From assembly GCF_009600605.1 (NCBI RefSeq), contig NZ_VWNA01000001.1, positions 3,830,501 through 3,894,500 on the forward strand: 64,000 bases of DNA, written 5' to 3'. A model generated the notes under the pieces. That model did no database searches and was not told the origin of the DNA. It saw nothing but the letters and a program-made list of their open reading frames with translations. Positions 1 to 12,988 of the stretch are shown here, in pieces. Within the stretch, counting starts at the first letter, position 1, and every line of letters begins with the position of its first letter. A program made the translations under genes and the position numbers. Source of the DNA: Segnochrobactrum spirostomi (lineage in GTDB: Bacteria > Pseudomonadota > Alphaproteobacteria > Rhizobiales > Segnochrobactraceae).

Positions 1-147
1 TACTTCGCCCTGCTCAAGGCCGGCGGCACCAAGCACCATGCCGAGCTGCTCGCGCCGTTCGGTCTCGACGCGCGCGATCCGACCTTCTGGAGCAAGGGCC
101 TCGGCGTCATCGAGGCGCTGATCGACGAGCTCGAAGCGCTCGCCTGA
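1..147 (+). CDS. pepF: Oligoendopeptidase F, C-terminal end (partial)
   Basis: The reading frame is open from the first base to a TGA at 145-147 and encodes the last 48 residues of a protein whose start lies outside the window. The tail reads YFALLKAGGTKHHAELLAPF and continues with FWSKGLGVIE, which I recognise as the C-terminal helical end of M3-family oligoendopeptidase F. These are cytoplasmic zinc metallopeptidases that trim short peptides. The HExxH zinc motif lies upstream and cannot be checked here. The call rests on the tail alone. Confidence 0.75.
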   Translation, partial: YFALLKAGGTKHHAELLAPFGLDARDPTFWSKGLGVIEALIDELEALA

Positions 148-285
148 GCGCCGCGTTCCGGCGATCGGGTCGGCTCGATCCGATCGCAACGCTCGATGCC
201 GGCCTCGGCCGGCATTCCGGCCCTTCGGGGCCACCGCCCCGTCCGCCCGGACGGGGCGTCCGTGCATGAAGTGGGTTTCCTCCCG

Positions 286-1218
286 ATGTCCGCGCTGCGC
301 TACACACCCTATGACGGCTCCCGCAAGCCCTTCACGATCGGCCTCCAGCCGCTCGACATGGCGACGTGGTTCGAGGTGGACGAACACCTCACGTCCTATC
401 TCGCCGAGAAGGAGGCCCTGTTCGCCGAGAAGCGGAATGTCGTCTTTCTGGCCGAGCCGGACACGGTCGAAAGCCAGCGGCTCATCGCGGACCTCGTCGC
501 CGACCATCTGACCGCGCACCTCCCCGACCTCTACAAGCGCGACCGTTCGGTCGTCACGGTCGTCCCGTCGGGGGCGGCCGTCGATCTCGCGGCCGGCGGC
601 GAGCCGCCGCTGCTGCAGGCGGCGCGTCTCGTGCAGGAAGACCTCTGCGTGATGCGCCGGGCCGACGACGGCTGGCGCCTCGTCGCCGCCGCGTTGTGCT
701 TTCCCTCGTCGTGGTCCCTCGCGGAGAAGTTCGGGCGCAATCTCGACGCCATCCACGCGACCGTTCCCCATTATGCCGAGCAGCTTGCGGTTCGGATGAG
801 CCGCATCTTCGACAGCCTCCGGCCGGAGATCCCGGCGTGGCGGATGAACTGGTCGCTCAATCCCGACCCAAACCTCCACCATCCGGAATCGAAGCAGCTC
901 CCGCGCGACCGCGACTGGACCGCGGACGAGGATGCGGTCGCCTCGCGCGTCTTCATCCGCGTCGAGCGCCAGACCCTGCGCAAGCTCGCGAACGGCGACA
1001 TCCTCTTCACCATCAAAATCTACGTCGATCCGCTGACGACCCTGCGCGCCCATCCCGAGGGTGCGCGGCTCGCGCTTTCCCTGCGCGAACAGGTGCTCTC
1101 GCTGGATGAGTCCCAGCTCGCCTACAAGGCGCTGAGCGAACACCGCGACCGCGTCGCCGATGCGCTGGCGGCGATCGGGGGGCTCGACGAGCGGCTTCAG
1201 GCGCCGGAGCCGGCATAA
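286..1218 (+). CDS. DUF3445 heme-dependent oxidative N-demethylase family protein
   Basis: This 310-residue soluble protein has the DUF3445 pattern: an N-terminal PYDGS..PFTIGLQPL segment, a central WSLAEKFGR stretch and a WRMNWSLNPDPNLHHP block, followed by an RVERQTLRKL segment. Characterised family members bind heme and oxidatively remove methyl groups from small amines such as dimethylamine. I chose the ATG at 286 because the sequence before it (in frame from 196) is low-complexity Arg/Pro/Gly and family members begin close to MSALRYTPY. No strong ribosome site is visible. No partner oxidoreductase gene lies next to it, so the substrate is unknown. Confidence 0.75.
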   Translation: MSALRYTPYDGSRKPFTIGLQPLDMATWFEVDEHLTSYLAEKEALFAEKRNVVFLAEPDTVESQRLIADLVADHLTAHLPDLYKRDRSVVTVVPSGAAVDLAAGGEPPLLQAARLVQEDLCVMRRADDGWRLVAAALCFPSSWSLAEKFGRNLDAIHATVPHYAEQLAVRMSRIFDSLRPEIPAWRMNWSLNPDPNLHHPESKQLPRDRDWTADEDAVASRVFIRVERQTLRKLANGDILFTIKIYVDPLTTLRAHPEGARLALSLREQVLSLDESQLAYKALSEHRDRVADALAAIGGLDERLQAPEPA

Positions 1219-1286
1219 GGGCAAAGTGGTGCCGGCAAGGCGCTGGCGTCAGGGTTGGGCTGAGGACGTTTGGGGGGAGGTTAGCA

Positions 1287-1799
1287 ATGGTCACTGTCGT
1301 GCCGTTCGCGCTGGTGGTGCTCGCCTTCGTGGCCGCGCTCGCCGAACTCTTGATCCGCCGACGCGGCTTCGGACCCGAGCGGATCGCCCGGGTGCTGCTG
1401 CGCTGGATCCTCGTTTTTCCGCTGGCTTTGATGGGATTGTGGGCCTTCTCCGGCCACATCTTCGCGCCGGCCCAGGTCGCCGCCTCGATCGGGTGGCCGA
1501 CGAGCCCGTTCCAGTTCGAGATCGGGATGGCGAACCTCTCCCTCGGCGTGACCGGCCTCATCGCCGCGTTCCGCCGCGATTTGGGCTTCCCGCTCGCGGT
1601 GGCGATCGCTGCGCTCTGCTTTCTCGGCGGCGACGGCATCGGCCACATCATCCAGATCGAAACGACCGGCGACATGGCGGCCGGCAATGCCGGCGTGATC
1701 CTCTACATGGATCTCTTCGTGCCGCTCGCGCTCCTCGCGCTCATCGGCGTCGTCGCGGCGACCCGGAAGACCTCACGCTCGGACACCGCGCGCGCCTGA
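1287..1799 (+). CDS. Small integral membrane protein, DUF6790-like
   Basis: This 170-residue protein has about four hydrophobic segments: residues 3-22, 38-58, 80-115 and 140-160. A GGGGAGG ribosome site lies about 8 bases before the ATG. A conserved-looking GxDGIGHIIQ stretch lies between the third and fourth segments. It resembles the DUF6790 group of small proteobacterial membrane proteins, whose function is unknown. It stands alone, with a terminator hairpin just after its stop codon. The family assignment is from memory of the pattern and is moderate. Confidence 0.6.
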   Translation: MVTVVPFALVVLAFVAALAELLIRRRGFGPERIARVLLRWILVFPLALMGLWAFSGHIFAPAQVAASIGWPTSPFQFEIGMANLSLGVTGLIAAFRRDLGFPLAVAIAALCFLGGDGIGHIIQIETTGDMAAGNAGVILYMDLFVPLALLALIGVVAATRKTSRSDTARA

Positions 1800-1812
1800 G
1801 CCCCAAACGCAA

Positions 1813-1839
1813 CGAGGCCCCGCATCGCGCGGGGCCTCG
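1813..1839. terminator. Bidirectional hairpin terminator
   Basis: Two 11-base arms (cgaggccccgc / gcggggcctcg) pair perfectly around a 5-base loop. The hairpin sits between two convergent genes, a membrane protein on plus and CsbD on minus, and probably ends both transcripts. There is no long T-run on either side. Confidence 0.75.
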
Positions 1840-1862
1840 CCGGAGTGACCAAAGCGGCGGGA

Positions 1863-2045
1863 TCAGTCGCGCAGAGTGTCGCGCGCCGCGTCCTTCGCTT
1901 TGCCGATGGCGGACTGCACCTTGCCCTCGGTCTTTTCGATCTTGCCTTCGGCTTCGAGACGGGTGTTGCCCGTCACCTTGCCGGCAGCGTCCTTGACCGT
2001 GCCGGACACCTGCTTGCCGGCACCGTGGATGCGATCCTTATCCAT
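1863..2045 (-). CDS. CsbD family stress protein
   Basis: This 60-residue, Lys/Glu/Gly-rich protein starts MDKDRIHGAGKQ and contains the repeated GK(V)xG..KxEGK pattern of the CsbD family, for example EGKIEKTEGKVQ. Family members are small, hydrophilic, abundant general-stress proteins of unknown mechanism. In alphaproteobacteria they are usually under the general stress response. It is monocistronic, with the terminator at 1813-1839 directly downstream. Confidence 0.88.
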   Translation of the reverse strand: MDKDRIHGAGKQVSGTVKDAAGKVTGNTRLEAEGKIEKTEGKVQSAIGKAKDAARDTLRD

Positions 2046-2180
2046 GTCTCGTCTCCCTCATGTGGTTCGAGATGTCTGGAAAACGCGCGGGCCACGGACC
2101 GGTTCCCGAACGCTCGAGCGCAACGCCCCGCGACAACCCTCCGCTTGACCGATCGGCATCGGCGAGAGATTGAACGAAGC

Positions 2181-2897
2181 ATGAACTTCGTCGATTCACC
2201 TCCGCGCGCCGAGGACGCGATCAGCCCCGTGACCGTCGCCGGCACGAGGCTCTCGCTGCATGCGTCGGGCGCGCTGTGGATCGCGGCGGAGCGGCTCCTC
2301 GTCGTCGCCGACCTCCATCTCGAGAAGGGCTCCTCCTTCGCCCGCACGGGGCAATTCCTGCCGCCCTACGACACGGCGACGACGCTCGCGCGCCTCGAAG
2401 GGGTCGTCGGCGCGCTCGATCCCGCCGCCGTGGTGGCGCTCGGCGATTCCTTTCACGACCGCGACGGGCCCGCGCGCCTAGGCGACGATGATCGACGGCG
2501 TCTCGCGCGGCTGATGGTGGGACGCGACTGGATCTGGGTGACCGGGAACCACGATCCGGTTCTGCCGCCGACGCTCGGCGGCGACGTGGCGTCCGAACTG
2601 GGCGTGAGCGGGCTCACGCTGCGCCACGAGCCGTCGGCGGGACCCGCACCGGGCGAGGTCGCCGGTCATCTCCATCCGGTGGCGCGCGTGGTGGGGCGCG
2701 GCCGCTCGCTGCGCCGCCGTTGCTTCGCCGGGGACGGGGAGCGGCTCGTTCTGCCGGCTTTCGGCGCGCTCGCGGGCGGGCTCAACGTGCTCGACGCCGC
2801 CTTCGCGCCGATCCTGCCGCGCGGCCGGCTCAGGGCGCATCTGATCGGCGAAGGGCGGCTCTACGCCTTCGCCGGGCCGGCTCTGCTGCCCGGCTGA
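2181..2897 (+). CDS. pdeM: Ligase-associated DNA damage response endonuclease PdeM
   Basis: This 238-residue calcineurin-like metallophosphoesterase shows all the metal-binding blocks: DLHLEKG near residue 40, GDSFHD near 88, GNHDP near 122 and GHLHP near 165. The DLHLEKGSS..R and C-terminal PAFGALAGGLNV signatures are specific to PdeM. PdeM is normally part of a bacterial DNA repair group with an ATP-dependent ligase, an Lhr-type helicase and an exonuclease-like protein. Here those partners are not adjacent, so the gene is separated from its usual cluster. I used the ATG at 2181; the longer upstream extension in this frame has no PdeM-like sequence. Confidence 0.9.
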   Translation: MNFVDSPPRAEDAISPVTVAGTRLSLHASGALWIAAERLLVVADLHLEKGSSFARTGQFLPPYDTATTLARLEGVVGALDPAAVVALGDSFHDRDGPARLGDDDRRRLARLMVGRDWIWVTGNHDPVLPPTLGGDVASELGVSGLTLRHEPSAGPAPGEVAGHLHPVARVVGRGRSLRRRCFAGDGERLVLPAFGALAGGLNVLDAAFAPILPRGRLRAHLIGEGRLYAFAGPALLPG

Positions 2898-2903
2898 GGC
2901 GTC

Positions 2904-3685
2904 TCAATCGCGGCGGAACACCACGCCGCCGATCCAGCCGATGCCGACCGCCATCGCGACCACCGCGAGGCCATAGAGGAACGGCCGGCCGACGGCGAAA
3001 TCGTGCACTGCGGCCTCGAAGCCCTCCTTGCGGACCGTCAGGTCGAGCAGCGTGCGCGCGGCGAGCACCCGGTCCGAAAAGACGAAGACCTCCACGCGAT
3101 AATCCCCGTTTGGCACCTTCTTCGGCAGCGGAACGGTGGCGCGGAAGAAGGTCGGCGTCAGCATCACGACGCTGCCGCTGCGTTCGGCGAAGAGGCCGTC
3201 GTGTTCGCGAAGACGGATCAGCGCGTCTCGAAAGCCCCCGTCGTCGCCGGTCGCCGTGGCCGCTCCGAAACTCGCGCGCGCCGCTCCGATGCCGTAGGCG
3301 TCCAGCGTCGCGGGCGCGGCGGCGTCGGCGAGGGGGCGGTTGGAATCGAGCGCATAGAAGGACGGCACGAGCGGGTATTCCCGCGAGGCGCCGCCGATCC
3401 ACAGCCCGGCGACGCGCTCCTTGCGCCGCGCCGCGACGTGCTCGGGCGGGCCGCGCACAACGACGACCACGTCGTAAGGGGGGCCGTGGTCGAGCCCGCC
3501 GCCCTCGGCGCTGATGACGCCGAAGACGACGATGTCGGCGCCCGAGAAGTTCGATTGGATCTTGATCTTCGGCGAGGACACCGAGGCGACCACCGTCTCG
3601 GCCCACGCCGCGCCGGGGGCGGCGGCGAGCGCAGCCGCCACGAGGCCGAGGGCGGCGGCGCGCCGCGCGAAGGCGCCGATCCCGC

Positions 3686-3704
<19 letters not shown>
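2904..3704 (-). CDS. TIGR02186 family membrane-anchored exported protein
   Basis: This 266-residue protein has an N-terminal signal peptide ending near AAWAETVVA (residue 36) and a C-terminal transmembrane helix around residues 240-262. The middle is a periplasmic beta-rich region. It begins ISSPKIKIQSNFSG-like (here VSSPKIKIQSNFSGADIVVFG), which is the hallmark of TIGR02186, found next to TauE-type sulfite exporters in alphaproteobacteria. Its start overlaps the end of the upstream TauE gene by 19 bases, so the two are probably translated together. Its role is unknown; it may assist the exporter. Confidence 0.85.
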
Positions 3705-6150
<2,446 letters not shown>

Positions 6151-6313
6151 GGAAGGCCCGGCGCGGCCCGCGATGGCCGCGCCGACCGCCTTTACGTTCC
6201 GCGAAGGAAGGCCGGGAGAGGTTTCCCGGCCAGGCGTCCTGCGGTCAACCGCTGCGCTTCGCTCTGGTTCCTGCACGCGGGCCTTGTTAAAAAGGCGGGC
6301 AGGGGGTGCTGCC

Positions 6314-6811
6314 ATGCTTGTTGCCCGCGTGTCGAAGACCGCGCTCGTTGCCGCCATCGCGCTCTACGTGACGCTCGTCGCGGTCGGCAACGTCGTCGAC
6401 TACGGCACGAACTACGCTTTCGTGCAGCACGTCCTGATGATGGATACGATTTTCCAAACGTCCCAGATTGCGGGACGCTCCATCAACGTGCCGCTCGTCC
6501 ACCGCATCGCTTATGGCCTCATCATCGCCCTCGAATGGGCGGTCGCCATCATCTGTTGGGTCGGTGCGGTGGTCATGGCGCTCCGGTTGCGCCGGCCGGC
6601 CGTCGTCTTTCAGCGTGCCAAGGCGTGGGCGATCGCGGGGCTCACTCTCGGCGTGATCCTCTGGGCCGTCGGCTTCCTGGCCATCGGCGGCGAATGGTTC
6701 GGAATGTGGATGTCGTCGGTTTGGAACGGCGTGCAGCCTGCGTTCCGCATCGCCCTCTTGATCCTTGCAGTCCTCATCTACGTCTCGCTCCCAGAGCCTG
6801 AGATCGGCTGA
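6314..6811 (+). CDS. DUF2165 family small integral membrane protein
   Basis: This 165-residue protein has four predicted membrane helices (about residues 8-30, 62-88, 100-122 and 140-160). The NVVDYGTNYAFVQHVLMMD loop after helix 1 and the GGEWFGMW motif before helix 4 are typical of DUF2165. The family's function is unknown. The ATG at 6314 follows a GGGGGTG sequence and gives the usual family length. It lies on its own between enolase and a chemotaxis receptor. Confidence 0.85.
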   Translation: MLVARVSKTALVAAIALYVTLVAVGNVVDYGTNYAFVQHVLMMDTIFQTSQIAGRSINVPLVHRIAYGLIIALEWAVAIICWVGAVVMALRLRRPAVVFQRAKAWAIAGLTLGVILWAVGFLAIGGEWFGMWMSSVWNGVQPAFRIALLILAVLIYVSLPEPEIG

Positions 6812-6923
6812 GTTTGCGATCAAGCTATTGATTTTTTTTGATAAAGTGAAGTTCTCCCGATCAGTTTGGGACAAGCGCCGAGCGGTATGATCGCTCATCC
6901 TCACAGAGGTACGGCGGATCAGA

Positions 6924-8399
6924 ATGAATATATTTGGCAGGAAGAACGCCCAGCTCGCGTTCGACGCGCTCGATCGCTCTTTTGCGATTATTGAGTTCGA
7001 GACGGACGGAAGGATCACGGCGGCCAACAAGAATTTCCTCGATCTCATGGGCTACCGGCTCGACGAGGTCGTCGGCCATCCGCACAGCTTGTTCGTGCCG
7101 GACGCGCTCAAGGTGAGCGACGATTATCGCCGGTTCTGGGACGACCTTCGCTCCGGGCAGTTCAAGTCGGCGGAGTTCCTGCGGATCGCCAAGGGCGGTA
7201 AGGAAGTCTGGATTCAGGGGACCTACAATCCGATCCTCGACGGCGGCAAGGTCATCAAGGTGATGAAGTTCGCCTCCGACATCACCGCGCAGAAGCTCCG
7301 GGCGGCGGATTTCGAGGGGCAGATCGCGGCGATCTCGAAATCCCAGGCTGTGATCCACTTCACGCTCGACGGGCAGGTTCTCGACGCCAACGACAACTTC
7401 CTGAATGCCCTCGGCTACCGGCTCGACGAGATCGTCGGCAAGCATCACAGCATGTTCGTCGATCCCGCGGAGGCGAGGACGCCGGACTACGCTCGCTTCT
7501 GGGAGCGGCTCGGCGCGGGTGAGTATCAATCCGCCGTCTACAAGCGGATCGGCAAGGGCGGGCGCGAGGTCTGGATCCAGGCCTCCTACAATCCGATCCT
7601 GGACCTTTACGGTCGCCCGTTGAAGGTCGTGAAGTTCGCGACCGACATCACCGAGGAGGTCCACAAGCAGTTGCGGCGGGAGACGATCCAGAAGGCGATC
7701 GGCGCCGACCTCGAGCGCATCTCGGACGAGATCTCGGATGCGAACCAGCAGGCGGCCAGCGCCGCGAGCGCCGGCTCCCAGACCTCCTCGAACGTCCAGG
7801 CGGTCGCGGCCGGAGCCGAGGAACTCGCGGCTTCCGTCGACGAGATCAGCCGGCAGGTCACCAGCGCGTTGAAGATTTCCAACGAGGCGGTCGGAGAAGG
7901 CGAACGCAGCAACGCGATCGTCGGGGGCTTGGCCGAGTCGGCTCAGCGTATCGGCGCGATCGTCGCCCTCATCAACGACATCGCGGCCCAGACCAATCTG
8001 CTCGCCCTCAACGCGACGATCGAGGCGGCGCGCGCCGGCGAGGCCGGTCGCGGCTTCTCCGTGGTCGCCGCCGAGGTCAAGGATCTCGCCAGCCAGACTG
8101 CGAAGGCGACCCAGGAAATCAGCGCCCAGATTGCGGCGGTCCAGGGCCGCACCGAAGAGGCGGTCGGCGCCTTGCGCTCGGTCGGCCAGCGCATCAACGA
8201 CATCAACGCCATTTCGACGAGCATCGCCTCGGCGGTCGAGGAGCAGGCGGTCGTCGCCCGCGACATGTCGGCCAACATGCAGACGGCGGCGCAGGGCGTC
8301 GAGACCATCATGCAGAACATGAGCGCGATCGCGGGCTCGACCAAGCAGGTCGATCAGGCCACGCGTCAGGTGCGCGAGCGGTCGCTCGAAATCGCCTGA
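6924..8399 (+). CDS. Cytoplasmic methyl-accepting chemotaxis protein with two PAS domains
   Basis: This 491-residue protein contains two related PAS/PAC units (about residues 15-125 and 135-250) and a signalling domain (about 270-490). Each PAS unit has the heme- or flavin-type [14 protein letters not shown] / [14 protein letters not shown] pattern and ends in a [16 protein letters not shown] motif. The signalling hairpin tip is intact, with [20 protein letters not shown] followed by [11 protein letters not shown]. There is no transmembrane segment, so the receptor should sit in the cytoplasm and sense an internal cue such as redox state or oxygen. It signals through CheW/CheA, which are not in the window. 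The 112-base upstream gap is AT-rich and probably holds the promoter. Confidence 0.93.
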   Translation: MNIFGRKNAQLAFDALDRSFAIIEFETDGRITAANKNFLDLMGYRLDEVVGHPHSLFVPDALKVSDDYRRFWDDLRSGQFKSAEFLRIAKGGKEVWIQGTYNPILDGGKVIKVMKFASDITAQKLRAADFEGQIAAISKSQAVIHFTLDGQVLDANDNFLNALGYRLDEIVGKHHSMFVDPAEARTPDYARFWERLGAGEYQSAVYKRIGKGGREVWIQASYNPILDLYGRPLKVVKFATDITEEVHKQLRRETIQKAIGADLERISDEISDANQQAASAASAGSQTSSNVQAVAAGAEELAASVDEISRQVTSALKISNEAVGEGERSNAIVGGLAESAQRIGAIVALINDIAAQTNLLALNATIEAARAGEAGRGFSVVAAEVKDLASQTAKATQEISAQIAAVQGRTEEAVGALRSVGQRINDINAISTSIASAVEEQAVVARDMSANMQTAAQGVETIMQNMSAIAGSTKQVDQATRQVRERSLEIA

Positions 8400-8425
8400 C
8401 GTTTCGCGCGGCGGTGCCGCAACCA

Positions 8426-8453
8426 GCGGGCGCCGACGTCGTCGGGTGCCCGC
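8426..8453 (+). terminator. Hairpin terminator after the chemotaxis receptor
   Basis: An imperfect GC-rich stem (gcgggcgccgac pairing with gtcgggtgcccgc) begins 27 bases after the receptor stop and is followed by a short CTTTGTGT run. Confidence 0.6.
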
Positions 8454-8654
8454 CTTTGTGTGAATCCCTCTGAGAAGGCAGAGCTTTCGCGCCTCCCCTC
8501 AAGGACGGACGTGAGGCGGCGAGATGACTCCGCCGTTTCGCTCGGCTAGGCTCCGCCTCGCGCCGACGGCGTTCGACGCGGGTCTCCGGCGGTCGCGAAG
8601 CGGGTGGGCGCCCGCGCGGCGACGGGCTCGGCTTTCATGGGGATTTCTGAAACG

Positions 8655-10001
8655 ATGCGATTGGGTCACTTGGCCATCGCCGCGGGGCTCGCGGCAGGGT
8701 TCGGCTTGACGGTCTGCGGCACCGGCGCGCTCGCCGCCGACGCGACCGCCACTCAGCCGGTGATGGGGTCGGCGCCCGAACCGATGCCGACGGGGTGGAC
8801 GCTCAAGGGCGTCGTGGTCCTCAGCCGCCACGGCATGCGCGGTCCGACCTATGCCGTCGATTGCGATCAGGCCGGGGGTAACCCCAACGGATGCCTCGAT
8901 GCGGTGGGGCAGCTGCCGTGGCCGACCCTCGGCGTGGTGGCCGGCCATCTGCTGCCGGAAGGCTACGACCGGGTGCGTTCGATGGGCCGCTACTACCGGC
9001 TGCGCTATGCCGAGGACGGCGTCCTGCCGAAGACAGGCTGCCCGGTGCCCAAGAGCGTCTACTTCATCGCCGACACGGACGAGCGCGTCGTCATGACGGC
9101 CGGCGCCGTGATGGACGGCATGTTCCCGGGCTGCGACATCGACAATCTGGTGGTTCAAGGGGATATCTATCGCGGGCCGTCCTGCGGCTATTCCAAGGAG
9201 AAGTCTGCGAAATCGGCGCAGGATTTCGCCGGCGGCTCGTGGGAGAAGGCGGCCAAGGGCGACCTCGCCGGGCCGATCGCGGCGCTCGACAAGGTCGTCG
9301 GCCCGCTGAAGCCGGAGGTCTGCACCGCGCTCGGCCTGAAGTCGCCGTGCTCATCGGCCGACATTCCGACGACCGATTCCAAGCCGGGGGTGATCAACTT
9401 CCTGAGCCAGCCGGCCGAACAGCTCATCATGCAATACGGGTCGGGCCTGCCGATCTCGGAGGTCGGCTGGGGCCGCGTCGCCGAGGCCACCGGCATGTCT
9501 ACGTCCGAGGGCATCGGCTACATCAACAAGATCCACGCCTTCAACGATTGGGTCCTGAACTCCTCGCCCTACGACGCCGCGCGCAAGGGGTCGCAGGTGC
9601 TCGACGTCGTGGAGCGCAACGTGCGCGACGTTGTCGAGGGCAAGGGCGCGCAGTTCCGCTTCCTGTCGAGCCACGACAATTACATCCTGCATGTCGGCGG
9701 GCTGCTCGGCCTGACCTGGAAGCTCCCGAGCTATGCCGAGCATCAAGTGCCGCTCGCCGGATCGATCGCGTTCGAGGTCTGGCAGCCGCCCGCGGGCGAG
9801 CCCGTCGTCCGCCTCGTCTATGCGGCGCAGAGCATCGACCAGATCCGCGACAACCCGGATCTGACGCCGCAATCCCCGCCGGGCCTTCAGGTCCTGCCGG
9901 TGAAGGATTGCAAGCCCGGCCCGTCGGGGAGCTGCGCCTGGCCGGCGTTCAAAAAAATCGCCGACCACGCCATCATCAAGGCCTGCGTCCGCAGGTCCTG
10001 A
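8655..10001 (+). CDS. Periplasmic histidine acid phosphatase (AppA/phytase-like)
   Basis: This 448-residue protein belongs to histidine phosphatase branch 2. After a signal peptide ending near ALAADA (about residue 30), the catalytic VVVLSRHGMRGP motif sits at about residue 55. The second catalytic element, SSHDNY near residue 335, supplies the proton donor. Eight or more cysteines suggest disulfides and a periplasmic location. Relatives include 4-phytase and glucose-1-phosphatase; the substrate cannot be told from sequence. I chose the ATG at 8655 because it places the signal peptide correctly; an ATG at 8637 is possible. A strong terminator follows. Confidence 0.88.
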   Translation: MRLGHLAIAAGLAAGFGLTVCGTGALAADATATQPVMGSAPEPMPTGWTLKGVVVLSRHGMRGPTYAVDCDQAGGNPNGCLDAVGQLPWPTLGVVAGHLLPEGYDRVRSMGRYYRLRYAEDGVLPKTGCPVPKSVYFIADTDERVVMTAGAVMDGMFPGCDIDNLVVQGDIYRGPSCGYSKEKSAKSAQDFAGGSWEKAAKGDLAGPIAALDKVVGPLKPEVCTALGLKSPCSSADIPTTDSKPGVINFLSQPAEQLIMQYGSGLPISEVGWGRVAEATGMSTSEGIGYINKIHAFNDWVLNSSPYDAARKGSQVLDVVERNVRDVVEGKGAQFRFLSSHDNYILHVGGLLGLTWKLPSYAEHQVPLAGSIAFEVWQPPAGEPVVRLVYAAQSIDQIRDNPDLTPQSPPGLQVLPVKDCKPGPSGSCAWPAFKKIADHAIIKACVRRS

Positions 10002-10056
10002 CGGTTACCGTGCGGGCGTCCGGACGGCCGCCGGCGCGGGAATCATCCCGCTAAAC

Positions 10057-10102
10057 GAAGGCCCCCCAAGCGACCTCGATCGGTCGCCGCGGGGCCTTTT
10101 CG
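10057..10102 (+). terminator. Rho-independent terminator
   Basis: A long two-part hairpin lies here: the outer arm aaggcccc pairs with ggggcctt, and the inner arm gcgacc pairs with ggtcgc. A TTTT run follows. It terminates the phosphatase gene and faces the convergent glycosyltransferase. Confidence 0.85.
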
Positions 10103-10135
10103 TTTGCGCTGCGAGGGCGCTCAGGCGGGCAGGGT

Positions 10136-11419
10136 CTAAGCGGGCCCGATCAGGTTCGCGATGTGGCGCACCGCGTCGCCGAGGCCGTCTTCGCCGGCGA
10201 TGCGCGCGGCGAGCGAATGGGCGGCAGTGGCATAGGACGGCGTGCCGACGAGCTCCGCCAGCCGTGCCTCGAGCTTGCGCTGGGAGAGCTCGATGACAGG
10301 CAGCGGCGCGGGTCCGACGCCGAGTTCGTGCACCCGGCGGCCCCACCAATATTGGTCGAAGGCGAACGGCACTGTGAGGGTCGGCTTGCCGGAGCGCAGG
10401 CCGGCCGCCGTGGTGCCGGCGCCGCCGTGGTGGACGACGGCCCGCATCATCGGGAAGAGAATGGGATGCGGGGCGTCGCGGATCGGGAAAATGGTCCCGC
10501 CGAAACTCTCCAGGATCGCGCTGTCGAGCGCGCCCCATCCGGTCGCGACGACGGCGCGCAGGCCGAGCGACCGCAGCGCCTTGCCGAAAGCCCGAGTGAC
10601 TTCAGGCCGGCGTACCGCCGGCATGCTGCCGAAGCCCGCATAGATCGGCGTCTCTCCGGCATCGAGGAAGCGGCGGAAATCGTCGGGCGGCGTCCAGGCC
10701 TGGCGTGGTTCCAGGAACCAATAGCCGGTCTGGTGGCAATATGGCGGCTGGTCTTCGGGCTCGGGCGCGACGGCCGTCGAGAAGGCATGCAGGATCGGGA
10801 ACGGCCGGCCTTCGAGCGCGTGCGCCGGGGACAGGCGCGCCGGTGGCGGGAGGTCGAAGAACTCCCGGCGCAGCTCGCCGATCTCCTTGTGCAGCATCCA
10901 GCGCTGCATCCGGTAGAGCTGGAACGAGGCGCGGTTGAGCGGCCCGCCGAGGGTGCGCGACGGCACGATGGTGATCGGATGCTTCGCCGTCGGCGCGGTC
11001 GGCTGGAGGGCGGCCACGATGGTCGGGATGCCGAACCCTTCCGCGATGTCGGGCAGCGTGTGGATGACTGGGTGGGCGATCACCGCATCGGCGTCGCGCG
11101 CCGCATCCAGGCTGTCGCGCAGGGTGCTCTCGAGCACGCGCCGGGTCACCTTGAGGCCCTTGAGGGTGCTGCGCGGGGCTTCGAGGCTGCCCCGCAGGCT
11201 CATCACCAGCGAGGAGACCTCCGGCCGGTCCAGGAAGCGGCGCACGCTCTCGCCGCATCGGACGAAGGGGAGGCCGTAGCTTTCGACATAATCCTCATGG
11301 TCGACCGGCGCGCCGAGACGCACGGAATAGCCGCGCTGCTGCAGGGCGACGCCGAGCGCCACGAAGGGATCGACGTCCCCGCGGGTGCCTTGGGTGAGAA
11401 GGAGAATGCGCTTGGCCAT
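10136..11419 (-). CDS. GT1-type (UDP-)glycosyltransferase
   Basis: This 427-residue GT-B fold enzyme has the N-terminal acceptor-domain motif TQGTRGDVDPFVALG and the C-terminal nucleotide-sugar motif VVHHGGAGTTAAGLRSGKPT followed by VPFAFDQYWWG. This places it in family GT1, with sterol-3-beta-glucosyltransferases and macrolide or lipid glycosyltransferases. The acceptor cannot be predicted. No signal peptide or membrane helix is visible, so it acts in the cytoplasm or at the membrane surface. It lies on the same strand as the UDP-sugar dehydrogenase gene 178 bases upstream, which could supply its donor sugar, although the gap argues for separate promoters. Confidence 0.85.
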   Translation of the reverse strand: MAKRILLLTQGTRGDVDPFVALGVALQQRGYSVRLGAPVDHEDYVESYGLPFVRCGESVRRFLDRPEVSSLVMSLRGSLEAPRSTLKGLKVTRRVLESTLRDSLDAARDADAVIAHPVIHTLPDIAEGFGIPTIVAALQPTAPTAKHPITIVPSRTLGGPLNRASFQLYRMQRWMLHKEIGELRREFFDLPPPARLSPAHALEGRPFPILHAFSTAVAPEPEDQPPYCHQTGYWFLEPRQAWTPPDDFRRFLDAGETPIYAGFGSMPAVRRPEVTRAFGKALRSLGLRAVVATGWGALDSAILESFGGTIFPIRDAPHPILFPMMRAVVHHGGAGTTAAGLRSGKPTLTVPFAFDQYWWGRRVHELGVGPAPLPVIELSQRKLEARLAELVGTPSYATAAHSLAARIAGEDGLGDAVRHIANLIGPA

Positions 11420-11597
11420 GGCTGCGCCGAATCAATACGAGAAACGCTCAGGACCGTATGTCGACCGATGCAGCCGAACTTTAAGAAGCGACGATGGCAT
11501 CAGCATCTCGCCGGGAGAGAAATGCGGCACCTGTGACTTCGTTGCATCAATCGCGCCGAATCCCATTATGACAATCCGTCAAAACAATTAAGAAGGC

Positions 11598-12881
<1,284 letters not shown>

Positions 12882-12988
12882 AGGATCGCCTCGCCACAGA
12901 TGGTCCGGCATCCGCTAGCACGAAGCCTTCCCGCGAGGCCACCCCGGCGGCGGACCGCCGGGGCGTCGGTCTGGCGAGCCGATGCGGC

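Noticed and set aside
196..285. N-terminal extension of the DUF3445 gene from 196
   Set aside because: The added residues are low-complexity and absent from the family pattern, so the start at 286 was used.
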